From Planctomycetota bacterium (lineage in GTDB: Bacteria > Planctomycetota > Planctomycetia > Pirellulales > Pirellulaceae), in the NCBI GenBank assembly GCA_026692905.1, contig JAPLNL010000122.1:1-64000 (forward strand): a stretch of 64,000 nt of DNA, read 5' to 3'. Made by a program: the position numbers and the translations under genes. Position 1 is the first letter of the stretch. Every line of letters begins with the position of its first letter. This document shows, piece by piece, positions 19,223 to 28,520 of the stretch. The notes under the pieces were generated by a model. The model was not told where the DNA came from, ran no database searches, and worked only from the letters and a program-made list of their open reading frames with translations.

Positions 19223-19513
19223 GAGGGGGAAAGCTGCTTGGACAGGGTTCAAAAACGCAAGGAAGCGAAACGATGCGACGCCAGCTTAGTGGACTTGTAT
19301 CGGCGCCGACCGAATAATTGTGGTCGAACACTTCGATTCGGACCAGAGACTCTATGCGGATGCAGCCATTTTATCAACAAAAAGGTTAGGACCACTCAAA
19401 ACAGATCCTCGAAAATCCTCCCGAACATCTGGCATCCACCACATGGAATGACGTACATTAGGTGGACTTGCTCCGTCGCGTAAGTCTTTAGAAAAAGTTC
19501 CAAGGTTGGTTTA

Positions 19514-20707
19514 ATGATGATTATTCGACTTATAACGAATCCAACGAGGACATTCCTGGCCATCGTTGTGCTTCTAAACAGTCTGGTTTTCGCGGGATGG
19601 TCGGGCTCGAAACAGTGCTTGGCTGACGCGACGTGCCCTTTTTGCCCCGCGGCTTCACAGACATTACGGCAGGAGATTGCTTCGATGGATGCGGCCGCGA
19701 TCGGTCGACTCAATGCGGAGGGAAAGAATGGCATCGAGGGACTCGCAACCTTCACCATTCAAAAGGTGCTTTCTGGCGACAAGCTAATCCGAAAGGATCA
19801 AGCGATCGAAGCCAGTTATCTGGGCCCCACCAAAACAGAAAAGAGCTTTTTGCTTCTCGGGATCGATCCTACACGCCTGCTTTGGAGTTCGCCGCTGGCA
19901 CTTTCTCCCGAAGCAGAAAAGTACATTGAGGACCTTCGGAAATTACCTGATTCCCAAGGAGAACGCTTAGAGTTTTTCCAAAAGTACTTTGAGCACCCCG
20001 ATCCTTTGATCGCTCGGGACTGTTTTGATGAGTTCGCACTCGCACCGTACTCCGACGTGCTTGCGCTCAAGGACAAGATGGATCGCGAGAAATTGCTCGG
20101 CTGGGTTCAGGACAAAGCGAAAGCACCCGATCGAAAACGACTTTACTTCACCATGCTGGCGATTTGCGGAAAACCTGAGGATGCCATGCTTCTCGAATCC
20201 ATGATCAAGAGCGAGAACCCAGAGGCCAGAGCAGGCCTGGATGCTCTTTTGGCAGCCTATCTCACCCTCAAGGGAGAAAAAGGCTTAGACCTTGTGAAGG
20301 AATCCTTTTTGGACAACGCGCACTGTCCGTTCGCGGATATCTATTCCGCCGTGATGGCTTTGAGATTTCATGGAACTGAGGCCGACGTCCTTTCCAAAGA
20401 GTCTGTTGTTGGTGCGATGCACCGATTGCTCGAAAGGCCAGAGTTAGCGGATTTGGTGATTCCCGATCTGGCTCGGTGGAACGATTGGAGCCAAGTTGCC
20501 AAGGTAAGTGAACTCTTTGAAAAAGCGACCGACGAAACCAATTGGGTTCGAGTCCCCGTGATCAACTACCTGAGAGCCTGTCCGTTGCCCGAGGCGCAGG
20601 CGATGTTGACTAAGCTCGAGAAAATTGACCCCAATGCGTTTAAGCGGGCAAAGACTTTTTTCCCAATGCCATCGCCGGCAGCCCCTAAGGTCGGCGGCGT
20701 AGAATGA
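19514..20707 (+). CDS. Exported protein with N-terminal CPFC motif, tandem paralogue 1
   Basis: A 397-residue protein of unknown family. A signal peptide of about 35 residues ends near KQCLADA, followed at once by TCPFCPAASQTLRQEI, a CxxC pair at the mature N-terminus. The rest is largely alpha-helical (KDKMDREKLLGWVQDKAK, LYFTMLAICGKPED, EARAGLDALLAAYLTLKGEK) and reminiscent of HEAT-like repeats. It is closely similar along its length to the next gene but ends after PMPSPAAPK, lacking that protein's C-terminal transmembrane tail. The CxxC could be a redox, metal or heme-type site; CxxCH is absent. Confidence 0.75.
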   Translation: MMIIRLITNPTRTFLAIVVLLNSLVFAGWSGSKQCLADATCPFCPAASQTLRQEIASMDAAAIGRLNAEGKNGIEGLATFTIQKVLSGDKLIRKDQAIEASYLGPTKTEKSFLLLGIDPTRLLWSSPLALSPEAEKYIEDLRKLPDSQGERLEFFQKYFEHPDPLIARDCFDEFALAPYSDVLALKDKMDREKLLGWVQDKAKAPDRKRLYFTMLAICGKPEDAMLLESMIKSENPEARAGLDALLAAYLTLKGEKGLDLVKESFLDNAHCPFADIYSAVMALRFHGTEADVLSKESVVGAMHRLLERPELADLVIPDLARWNDWSQVAKVSELFEKATDETNWVRVPVINYLRACPLPEAQAMLTKLEKIDPNAFKRAKTFFPMPSPAAPKVGGVE

Positions 20708-20801
20708 TCGATGCGAACCAATGATCAATTTTCAATGGGTTGCTCTGAGTAGCAATCGTCCAAATGCAATTGTTAAAACTAGTAAGAGGCTGGCTAAAAC
20801 C

Positions 20802-22235
20802 ATGATGATTCGTTTGATTGCTCCTTTGCTTGGAGCGCTGATGATAACTTCCTTCAACGTACATGCTGCGATGGCTGAAGAGACTTGTCCATTCTGCTCG
20901 GCTGCCTCGCAAACGCTTCGCCAAGAAATAAAGTCGATGGATGCAGTCGGTATCGGCAGATTGGAAACCGATGGCAGACCCGATGTGGATGGCATTGCCA
21001 TGTTCAAAATTGAGAAGGTACTTTCCGGTGAAAAACTGATCTCCGTGAACCAAGCGATCGAAGCAAGTTACTTCGGTCCAGGCAAAGCCACTAAGAAATT
21101 CCTGCTGCTGGGTGTGGACCCAAATAAGCTGCTTTGGTCATCACCTCTCCCGCTATCGGCAGACGCTGAAAAGTATGTTGAGGAGATTCAAAAGCTGCCC
21201 GAGTCGCAGGTCGAACGGTTGGAGTTTTTCCAGAAGTACTTTGAGCATACGGATTCTCTGCTGGCTCGCGATAGCTACGATGAGTTTGCATTGGCTCCCT
21301 ATGCCGATGTGGTTTTGCTCAAAGACAAGATGGATCGAGAAAAGCTATTGGCGTGGGTTCAGGACACATCCAAATCGCCGGACCGCAAACGACTCTATTT
21401 CACAATGCTTGCCATTTGCGGCAAACCGGAAGATGCTGTTTTGTTTGAGTCGATGATTCGTAGCGAAACTCCCGAAGCCCGCGCAGGACTGGACGCGCTG
21501 CTTGCTGCCTACCTAACCCTCAAGGGAGAAAAAGGGCTGGAGCTCATCCAAGAAGAATTTTTCGACAATGCCCACAGTCAATATGCGGACATCTATGCAG
21601 CAGTCATGGCATTGCGCTTTCACGGAACCGAAGGCAACGCCCTGCCCAAAGAATCGATTACGAAAACCATGCACCGGCTTTTGGAACGCCCAGATCTCGC
21701 GGATTTGGTCATTCCTGATTTGGCTAGATGGAGCGACTGGAGCCAACTCGAAAAAGTGTGTGAACTGTTCGAAAAAGCGACAGACGACAACAATTGGGTT
21801 CGTGTTCCCGTGATCAACTACTTGCGAGCCTGCCCGTTACCAGAGGCAAAAGAAATGTTGATCAAACTGGAGAAAATCGATCCGAACTCCGTCAAGCGAG
21901 CCAAGACATTTTTCCCGATCCCATCTCCTGCCGCACCCAAAAAGTTGGATAGTTCGTCCTCCATTCAAGCGAAAACCTTGGATCGGGCTCTTGCGCTTAA
22001 AGCGAATCGCACTTCGATTCGTGTTGCATCCTTGGATGATTCCGTCGCCCTTTCACAGCTCATTCAAACGCAAACCAGCGGGCCAATGGCAACGCTTCCC
22101 GCTGTCGGCAAATTGAACCTTTGGGCCTCATTTGTCGTAGTGATTTTGGCGACGGTGATGCTCGCGTTGGTAATGTGGAACATCGCAACCAATGGGGGCT
22201 TGGTCGCCAAAATGGTGCTTAGCCGAGTTCGCTAA
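20802..22235 (+). CDS. Exported/membrane-anchored protein with N-terminal CPFC motif, tandem paralogue 2
   Basis: A 477-residue paralogue of the upstream gene. It shares the signal peptide, the mature TCPFCSAASQTLRQEI start and nearly every helix of the body up to FFPIPSPAAPK. It then continues for about 95 residues and ends with a transmembrane helix (FVVVILATVMLALVMWNIA) that would anchor it in the membrane. The frame is open from 20721; the ATG at 20802 begins the signal peptide. The spacing to paralogue 1 is 94 bases. The DUF3299 membrane protein gene follows 81 bases after. Confidence 0.75.
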   Translation: MMIRLIAPLLGALMITSFNVHAAMAEETCPFCSAASQTLRQEIKSMDAVGIGRLETDGRPDVDGIAMFKIEKVLSGEKLISVNQAIEASYFGPGKATKKFLLLGVDPNKLLWSSPLPLSADAEKYVEEIQKLPESQVERLEFFQKYFEHTDSLLARDSYDEFALAPYADVVLLKDKMDREKLLAWVQDTSKSPDRKRLYFTMLAICGKPEDAVLFESMIRSETPEARAGLDALLAAYLTLKGEKGLELIQEEFFDNAHSQYADIYAAVMALRFHGTEGNALPKESITKTMHRLLERPDLADLVIPDLARWSDWSQLEKVCELFEKATDDNNWVRVPVINYLRACPLPEAKEMLIKLEKIDPNSVKRAKTFFPIPSPAAPKKLDSSSSIQAKTLDRALALKANRTSIRVASLDDSVALSQLIQTQTSGPMATLPAVGKLNLWASFVVVILATVMLALVMWNIATNGGLVAKMVLSRVR

Positions 22236-22316
22236 CGGTTTTGTGGCGGAGTCTCAAAAACGCTTCAACGACCAGCGTTCGTTTCAACATTATTCTGGAC
22301 TACTTTTTAGATTACG

Positions 22317-23003
22317 ATGAGCCAAGACATTTCCGACTCCAACGAAACCCAATACGCCTCCGAGGACTCCGACGACTTCGTTTACAAGTCGCTGAGCCGC
22401 GCGGCCATGCTCAGCTTGGTTTTCGGTTTGTTTAGTCTGCTAGCATGGATTTCGCCCATGCTTCTTTTCTTGCCCGCAATCGGACTTGTTTTCGGTCTCG
22501 TCGCAATCAGCAATCTCAAGAGATATCCCAACGAATTGATTGGAACCCCGATCGCTTGGATAGGACTCATTGTCAGTACAGTGATTCTTGTCGGTGCCCC
22601 CGCAAAACACATCTATGTCTACAACACAGAAGTTCCCGAGGGATTTGAGCGAGTTCAATTCGCGGCCTTGAAGAGCCCAATTCCAGAGTTTGACTTCCCG
22701 ACACCCGAAGCAAGGGCACTTAACGGAAAGAAGATTTTTCTCAAAGGTTACGTGCATCCTACCTCGATTTCGAGCGGTTCATCCAAATCTTTTGTCTTGG
22801 TGCCAGACTGGGGGACTTGTTGTTTCGGAACGCAGCCGCCACTTACCCATATGATTCAAGTGCGACTGGTCAACGATGGCTATGCCTACAAATCAGTTCG
22901 CCAGCACTCGTTGGCCGGTACTTTCGAAGTGCATGACTACAAACGGCCAGTCGAGGGTTTGGATGGGGTTTACTACGAGCTGGAAGCCGAGCACTTTCAG
23001 TAA
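22317..23003 (+). CDS. Membrane protein with DUF4190-like helices and DUF3299-like domain
   Basis: A 228-residue protein. Two or three N-terminal transmembrane segments at about residues 30-105 include GLVFGLVAISNLKRYPNEL, the pattern of DUF4190 proteins. A periplasmic domain at about 125-228 has KIFLKGYVHPT, FVLVPDWGTCCFGTQPP and a C-terminal YYELEAEHF, which fit DUF3299. The CC pair is the family's conserved cysteine site and may bind metal. The preceding CPFC paralogues are also cysteine-bearing envelope proteins, so a common role is conceivable but unproven. Confidence 0.72.
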   Translation: MSQDISDSNETQYASEDSDDFVYKSLSRAAMLSLVFGLFSLLAWISPMLLFLPAIGLVFGLVAISNLKRYPNELIGTPIAWIGLIVSTVILVGAPAKHIYVYNTEVPEGFERVQFAALKSPIPEFDFPTPEARALNGKKIFLKGYVHPTSISSGSSKSFVLVPDWGTCCFGTQPPLTHMIQVRLVNDGYAYKSVRQHSLAGTFEVHDYKRPVEGLDGVYYELEAEHFQ

Positions 23004-23102
23004 CCGAGGGTCGCTGCTGGATTCGTAAGAATTCAGCTAGTTATGGATTCGTAAGAACTCAGCTAAGCACTTCGGCATGAGTCTTCGAGGGAAACAAATC
23101 TT

Positions 23103-23173
23103 TAGCCGTTGGGCGCTAGCCCCGGTTTTCCACTCGACATTCGTCGAGAACCGGGGCTAGCGCCCATCGGCTA
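23103..23173. repeat. Long palindrome, GGGCGCTAGCCCCGGTT family
   Basis: The arms 23103-23126 and 23150-23173 (TAGCCGTTGGGCGCTAGCCC and its complement) pair over about 24 bases, enclosing a smaller CGACATTCGTCG hairpin. A partial copy, including the inner hairpin, lies at about 33589-33628. It shares the 269-base gap between two convergent genes with two decayed copies of the GGATTCGTAAGAATTCAG word (about 23018-23062). Confidence 0.8.
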
Positions 23174-23272
23174 ATGAATACGAAAGACAAATGCGGATGT
23201 GCTTAGTTATGGATTCTTAAGATTTTTGTTAGTTCTCAATTCTTGCGAATTACGCTCCACATTAGTTTTCAT

Positions 23273-25255
23273 TCAACCGCGCGAGTGAGCAGTCGTCTGA
23301 AGAACCGGCGGCATGGGGCAACCCAGTGCATCCGAGATTACTCGCAGTAGCTCTAGTTCCCTCACTTCGACCTTCCCATCTGCTGCTATGCAAGCGGAAC
23401 ACGCAGCTAACATAGAGCGTTTCATTGTACCTTGGGAACGTTCCAAAATATTTAATGCCTCATCGAGTGTCTTCAAGGTGCATGCCGCACTTGGGCTCAA
23501 TTGCAATCCCGCGTTTATGTTTGGAACCTCTGCTAGCCCTGCTGCAAAAGCCTTGTCCACAATGCTCGCATCGCTACCCAATCTAGCTAACGTTGACAAA
23601 ACGGTTTGGAAGCTTTGCGAGATCGAATCACTCGAGGGGACCGAAGCAGCTCGTTCTTTGCGTTGCAAACGGTCCGCCAATCGCTTGGAAATAAATCTCT
23701 GGATCGCAAACTCAAAAATCGTCCACTTGCGATCCGCCTCGATTAGTGCACGCACGTTTTTGCGAAACGCGTCAGCTTGATTTGGCGACAATTGATGAAG
23801 CGATGGCAATGCCAAACAAGCCATTGGCAGTCGCTGCTCGTCCGCCAATGCATCCACGTGCGTCAGAACCCGATTGATCTCGCCAATGACGCGATCATCG
23901 GTCGACGTAGCAAGCTTTTCAAGCTGCTCTCTTCGGACTGAATCGTCGGAGGGAGCCAGCAACAGCGCGTAAACAATCGCAACAGCACCGAGCGGGTCAC
24001 GAATGTCTTCGGTTAGTAGATCGTCCATTTCCTCGACTATGTGTTGAGCATGCACGAAATGTTCAGGACGAGGCTCGCCGATGTGGTCGACAGCTTGTTG
24101 GGGGCTTTGTTCATGACTTGCTGCACCTGCCACTGCCGCTTGATGCACGTTGGCAAACGAGGATCGGGCAAGAGACAAAGAGCGTGGGTCGATCATTTCG
24201 GCTTCCGAATGGGTTACCTTGCTGGTCGTTTCAAAAACACCGTCGAAGCGAGGATCGATTCTCTTGATCCGAACCGGAAGCGCTGGATGGGTTGCAAACA
24301 AGTGCGAAACGACTCCCTCGCCGAAAAACATATGACTTGCCTCAGCGGCGTGGGGGCTAGCAAGTCGTGATCTCTGCGCCCAACCGCCTATGCGTTTCAA
24401 GGCATCGCCGATCCCATTTGGATTGCGGGTAAACTGCACTGCGGACGCATCCGCCAAAAACTCACGTTGCCTCGATACAGCGGCCTTAATGAGATTTGCA
24501 AAGAACACACCGATGTAACCGATCGCGACCAGCGAACCGCCGACTGCAGCAAATGCGGCCACCAAAGCGAGAGTCCCTTTGTTGTCCTCGCTGTCACGGC
24601 TGCCGGATCGAATTCCTACCTCACCCAGTATTCTAAGCGTCCAATATCCGATCAAGGCGATCAGCAAGATACCGTTCAGCATTCCCATCAATCGCAAATT
24701 GAGTCGCATATCTCCGTTGAGAATGTGACTGAACTCGTGAGCGATCACTCCTTGTAACTCCTCTCGTTTGAGAGTCATGATCGCTCCTTGAGTCACACCG
24801 ATGACTGCGTTTTGAGGGGTTGTTCCGGCAGCGAAGGCGTTGATCCCCATTTCTCGTGGCATCAAGTAGACCGGTGGTACGGGCGTACCAGATGCCAAAG
24901 ACATTTCTTCGACGACATTGAGCAAAATGCGTTCAGCGAGTACTCCCGTATTGGGCGGAATCCTGACACCGCCCAACGCCAGTGCGACTTGTTCGCCGTC
25001 GCTGCCCAAAGACCAAATCTTGTACAAGCTTCCGATCAAGATGATCGCCGTTACAACCATTGCAACACTTGTCAGTAAGATCGGATGCCATTCAAAAAAG
25101 GAAATGGGGCGTTCCGAAGTCCCCGTTGCAGCAACAACGATTCCAAGAATCGCAGCGTAAACCGAAGCAATCACCATGACGACGGCGATCACGAAATAAA
25201 GAACAAGAATTGACGTTTTCCGCCGCGCGCGATCTTGATGCTCAAAAAAGTCCAT
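23273..25255 (-). CDS. M48 family membrane metallopeptidase (HtpX-like) with long C-terminal extension
   Basis: A 660-residue zinc protease. Two N-terminal transmembrane helices (about residues 15-45 and 58-80) precede the active site HEFSH at H173-H177 in GVIAHEFSHILNGD. Further membrane segments lie at about 190-215 and 230-260, and the EFLADASAVQFTRNP helix supplies the third zinc ligand. HtpX enzymes are about 290 residues. Here about 300 more follow, ending in AACSACIAADGKVEVRELEL, which looks like a TerB-type domain. A GGAG lies just before the ATG. The lemA-like gene lies 12 bases upstream on the same strand, the usual LemA-M48 pairing, so it probably acts in membrane protein quality control. 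Confidence 0.92.
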   Translation of the reverse strand: MDFFEHQDRARRKTSILVLYFVIAVVMVIASVYAAILGIVVAATGTSERPISFFEWHPILLTSVAMVVTAIILIGSLYKIWSLGSDGEQVALALGGVRIPPNTGVLAERILLNVVEEMSLASGTPVPPVYLMPREMGINAFAAGTTPQNAVIGVTQGAIMTLKREELQGVIAHEFSHILNGDMRLNLRLMGMLNGILLIALIGYWTLRILGEVGIRSGSRDSEDNKGTLALVAAFAAVGGSLVAIGYIGVFFANLIKAAVSRQREFLADASAVQFTRNPNGIGDALKRIGGWAQRSRLASPHAAEASHMFFGEGVVSHLFATHPALPVRIKRIDPRFDGVFETTSKVTHSEAEMIDPRSLSLARSSFANVHQAAVAGAASHEQSPQQAVDHIGEPRPEHFVHAQHIVEEMDDLLTEDIRDPLGAVAIVYALLLAPSDDSVRREQLEKLATSTDDRVIGEINRVLTHVDALADEQRLPMACLALPSLHQLSPNQADAFRKNVRALIEADRKWTIFEFAIQRFISKRLADRLQRKERAASVPSSDSISQSFQTVLSTLARLGSDASIVDKAFAAGLAEVPNINAGLQLSPSAACTLKTLDEALNILERSQGTMKRSMLAACSACIAADGKVEVRELELLRVISDALGCPMPPVLQTTAHSRG

Positions 25256-25267
25256 CGTTCTCTCCGT

Positions 25268-25870
25268 TTAGAATTGGACTTTAACAGCCTCTCGCTCTTG
25301 TGGAGCGCTGATTGCCTCAAGCAGAGAAGCTCGCTCAAACCGACCAAAGCCGGCTACCAGTGAGCCAGGAAACACCTCGCATGCAATGTTATAAGAAGTG
25401 ACCGCGTCGTTGAATGCTTGTCGCGAATACGAGATCTTGTTTTCAGTACTCGTCAGTTCTTCTTGAATGGCAAGCATATTCTGGTTGGCTTTCAAATCGG
25501 GATACGCTTCGGCCAAACCAATAAACTTGGTCATCGTTCCTGCCAACGCTACTTCGGCCGTCGACAAGTTTTGCATCGACTGGGCGTCTCCCGGATTGGC
25601 TGCCGCTTGTTGGCCAGCCGACATCGCAGTGTTTCTTGCTCGTATGACAGCTTCGAGAGTCTCTTTCTCGTGCTTCATGTATCCCTTGGCCGTTTCCACC
25701 AAGTTCGGAATCAAGTCATAGCGACGCTTAAGCTGCACGTCGATCTGGGCGAATGCGTTTTTGTATCGGTGTCTCATCGAAACCAAGTTGTTATAAATTG
25801 AGACCAGATAGAAGAGAAGGAGTACGCAAATACCAGCTGCGACCAACAATCCAACAGTTAACCCGACCAT
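25268..25870 (-). CDS. lemA: LemA family protein
   Basis: A 200-residue protein with one N-terminal transmembrane helix (about residues 3-25). The LemA core follows: YNNLVSMRHRYKNAFAQIDV, LKRRYDLIPNLVETAKGYMK, and a C-terminal SRQAFNDAVTSYN helix with FPGSLVAGFGRF. The function of LemA is poorly defined; it is a membrane-attached helical bundle often encoded with M48 peptidases or DUF2207/TPM proteins. A TTG two codons earlier (25876) is a possible start; the ATG at 25870 is preferred. It is the first gene of the lemA-M48 operon. Confidence 0.92.
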   Translation of the reverse strand: MVGLTVGLLVAAGICVLLLFYLVSIYNNLVSMRHRYKNAFAQIDVQLKRRYDLIPNLVETAKGYMKHEKETLEAVIRARNTAMSAGQQAAANPGDAQSMQNLSTAEVALAGTMTKFIGLAEAYPDLKANQNMLAIQEELTSTENKISYSRQAFNDAVTSYNIACEVFPGSLVAGFGRFERASLLEAISAPQEREAVKVQF

Positions 25871-26120
25871 CTTCAAACCCTTCGTTCTTGTTGCAAGTTA
25901 TTGACCATTTGGCAAAACGTGGCTCCATGTACCAACCGTTCCCTCGCAATGGTAGTCGATCGGAGGGCGATTGTCGAACAGACGCCAGTTGATCCCAGGC
26001 GGAAAATTAGCCCTTGATTGCAAGGAGTTTTACCGGCTACCCAGCGAACACAACAGGCAGAAAAATCGAACTCAGGAAGATGATGGCGTTAGCACCGGAT
26101 TGTTTAAAAGGGATTTAAAG

Positions 26121-26166
26121 TCACTCTCCCTCGGGGAGGGTCGGGCCTTCGGCCCAGGGAGGGTGA
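26121..26166. terminator. Compound GC-rich hairpin after the BBP7 gene
   Basis: TCAC.CTCCCTC pairs with GAGGGTGA, enclosing GGGCC-TTC-GGCCC. It lies 36 bases after the BBP7 stop codon on the minus strand and may end its transcript. The 331-base gap 25871-26201 also contains a decayed copy of the GGCAGAAAGATCGAAC repeat at about 26056-26071 and nothing coding that I can see. Confidence 0.45.
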
Positions 26167-26201
26167 ACTGATTTGTGCAATAATAAGTCGCTACTTCGCA
26201 G

Positions 26202-27245
26202 TTACCAAATCGAAACCAGATTGACCTTAAATCCATGCCATTGCCCATCCGACTTGAAGATGGGATTTGTGCCAGCGAAAATACTGGCGTTCTGATTCTG
26301 GTTTAAGGCCAGAGACAGATCGGACGCGACAAGGCCTTGGTAGCCCGCATAGATCGAAAACCGCTTCGACAAGCCTAACGCACCACCGAGTTGGAAATCG
26401 AGTAGCTGCGAAGAGATTGAGTCTTCGGCGATTTCTTCTAGAAGCCCTCCAGATGAGTCGGCAGCACTGGCTGCTCCAAATGCATTATTCCCCAGATACG
26501 CCCATTTGAACGAGCCAAACACGCGTCCGTTGTCATTGGAGATCAAGGTGCCCTCGGCTCCAACTTGTCCGCCAGCCATCATGTTTTCAGCACGTGAAGA
26601 GAAACCTGCAGTCACTCCTGCTGACGAATTGACGTTGTCGCTAACGTCATAAATTTCGTCTACTTCGAAGTATCGAAAGCCCGTCAAGAATCGAAGTCGA
26701 AAGGGGGTACGAAATACCGCGTTCGCTTCGAAGCTACGAATCTGACTTTGATAGAAGAGGTCGTTCGAATTGGTCGGGGTTGCTGGTATTCCGCCATAAA
26801 AGACTGGAATGACTTGCGTTGCCGTGAGCGTTTGCGTGGCAGTCATGTCGCTCGCTTGAAAGAACCTCATTTGAAAGTCGATCGGTTTATCGCGAAAAAG
26901 ATTAAAGAAGCTCAGTGACGCATCGAGTCCATCGCCCATCGAGCCTTTCAACTGATTCGCATTGGAAAGTGCGTTGCCATTTTGATCGACAACCAGTGTT
27001 TGCGAATCAGGAGTCGTGCGACCCAACCAGATAGCACCTACATCGAGCCCAAAAACAGGCTGAAACCGCTGCGGCGTGTTGGAATCGAGAGCCGCCTGAT
27101 TGCACATCCCGACATCATATTGGTAGCTTGCAGCCCAAGGGTCTGAAGGGGATTGTCCAAAAGAAATGTGGGGAATAGCAAAGACGAAGGTGATGCGAAC
27201 GACACAATCGCAAAACCAATCTAAGGTCGATCGGCAGTTACGCAT
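26202..27245 (-). CDS. BBP7-type outer-membrane beta-barrel protein
   Basis: A 347-residue exported protein. It has a signal peptide (about residues 1-30, ending HISFGQ), then alternating short beta strands with aromatic girdles (GLDVGAIWLGRT, FRLRFLTGFRYFEVDEIYDV, FSIYAGYQGLVASDLS) and a C-terminal FKVNLVSIW ending in an aromatic residue. This is the pattern of the planctomycete BBP7 barrels. Its role, as porin or structural protein, is unknown. The ribosome site AAGGAGGTG, 5 bases before the ATG, is the best in the window and suggests high expression. Confidence 0.78.
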   Translation of the reverse strand: MRNCRSTLDWFCDCVVRITFVFAIPHISFGQSPSDPWAASYQYDVGMCNQAALDSNTPQRFQPVFGLDVGAIWLGRTTPDSQTLVVDQNGNALSNANQLKGSMGDGLDASLSFFNLFRDKPIDFQMRFFQASDMTATQTLTATQVIPVFYGGIPATPTNSNDLFYQSQIRSFEANAVFRTPFRLRFLTGFRYFEVDEIYDVSDNVNSSAGVTAGFSSRAENMMAGGQVGAEGTLISNDNGRVFGSFKWAYLGNNAFGAASAADSSGGLLEEIAEDSISSQLLDFQLGGALGLSKRFSIYAGYQGLVASDLSLALNQNQNASIFAGTNPIFKSDGQWHGFKVNLVSIW

Positions 27246-27259
27246 TTGAGCACCTCCTT
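27246..27259 (-). promoter_or_regulatory. Near-perfect Shine-Dalgarno of the BBP7 gene
   Basis: On the minus strand AAGGAGGTG is followed by CTCAA and the ATG. It stands out because almost all other genes here have weak or no ribosome sites. Confidence 0.8.
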
Positions 27260-27410
27260 GTGCAAATGGACGAGACTATCCGAAACTTCTTCGGCTGCTG
27301 CCATGATTACAAATGAGAATGCTCAGCTTCACACCTCTATTCGTGAAAACCGGTAGAGTTTATCAAGCCCTGAAAGCCTAGCTGCTAATGTTGGATTTTA
27401 CCGAGCCTAT

Positions 27411-28358
27411 CTAGTTGAGTTTCTCTGGTTCCGTAAAACCGAATTGATCGAGCCATCGATAGTCCAACTCCGACTTTTCGGTTTGACCCAATTCGTCGAG
27501 AATACAAGCGCGATGAAATCGGACCACTGCAATTCTTTTCGCTTCAAGCTCCAATTCGATAGGCCTCAAGTAGGAGAACTCTTTTTTCAACTCATCCAGT
27601 CGACCAAGGGGTCGGGGGGGCAAGGAATCGGTTTCATTCGCCTCGGCAACTTCGGTTACAAACAACCCCTCAAATTTGCTTCGATCTTGGGTGGGGATTC
27701 CTTTGATTTGTTTCAGTTCCAAATGGAGCTTTTTGATCGATTCCTCGATAAACGCGAGTGCATCTTTGTCCCTGCCTAAGCCATGCAATACCCATGCTTT
27801 TGTGTCCAGGAATTCGGTCCTAGTGGTCCCATCGGCGACGAGTGCAGCGTCAATTTCCGTCAACGCGGTTTCAAGTTCTTTTTTCGAAAGAGCTCGGGCG
27901 TAAGCCAAAAAATTGTTTTCGTTTGCGATTCGTTTGGAAATCGCGGGGAAAAACTTTTCCATCATCTTGACCGCGTACTCGTTCTCTCGCTTTAGGTGAA
28001 AATGTTCCCCGACACGATGCGCGAGGATCCGCTGCTGAATCGCCGGCGTTCGAGAGATCAATGCCACGGAGTCTTCGAACAAGGCTGCGATCGTTTCGTC
28101 CGATGGTTTTTCTTTATTAAAGACCAAGTCAAATTTCAAGTTCCAATACTCGGGTTCGGTAGCAATCTGATGCGAAAGCAACGCGGCCTGCTTGAGCGAT
28201 TCCTCAGCCTTGTCAGGATGTCCGTCCAAGTATTCGTTTGCCGCTAAAGCAATTGTCCACTTGGCCCGCCAGTCTGGCCCGAAAAAAATCGGCAAAAGCG
28301 GTCCAAATGCCAAGAGGCACACGCAGGAAATAAGGACTGGTGTCAGGTACTTTTTCAT
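27411..28358 (-). CDS. TPR-like protein with N-terminal membrane anchor, function unknown
   Basis: A 315-residue protein starting with a hydrophobic signal or anchor segment (MKKYLTPVLISCVCLLAFGP). It continues as pairs of amphipathic helices: WTIALAANEYLDGHPDKAEE, AYARALSKKELETALTEIDA, AWVLHGLGRDKDALAFIEES and a final ACILDELGQTEKSELDYRWL. The pattern fits degenerate tetratricopeptide repeats, suggesting protein contacts at the envelope. The frame is open to 28445; the ATG at 28358 begins exactly at the hydrophobic segment. It is divergent to the small gene before hemL. No specific partner can be named. Confidence 0.7.
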   Translation of the reverse strand: MKKYLTPVLISCVCLLAFGPLLPIFFGPDWRAKWTIALAANEYLDGHPDKAEESLKQAALLSHQIATEPEYWNLKFDLVFNKEKPSDETIAALFEDSVALISRTPAIQQRILAHRVGEHFHLKRENEYAVKMMEKFFPAISKRIANENNFLAYARALSKKELETALTEIDAALVADGTTRTEFLDTKAWVLHGLGRDKDALAFIEESIKKLHLELKQIKGIPTQDRSKFEGLFVTEVAEANETDSLPPRPLGRLDELKKEFSYLRPIELELEAKRIAVVRFHRACILDELGQTEKSELDYRWLDQFGFTEPEKLN

Positions 28359-28520
28359 CGATAATTCACAGCTAATACTAGAAACATTCCGCATCCCAAA
28401 TCGAAAACGCCATGGTCTCAAGCGAATCCTTCCACTGGGAGCCATTGCCTGTTACCATGCTCGGAACATTCATTGAAACGCAGTTGTCAACATCTTTCAA
28501 CCCAACCAGGGAATGATCGA

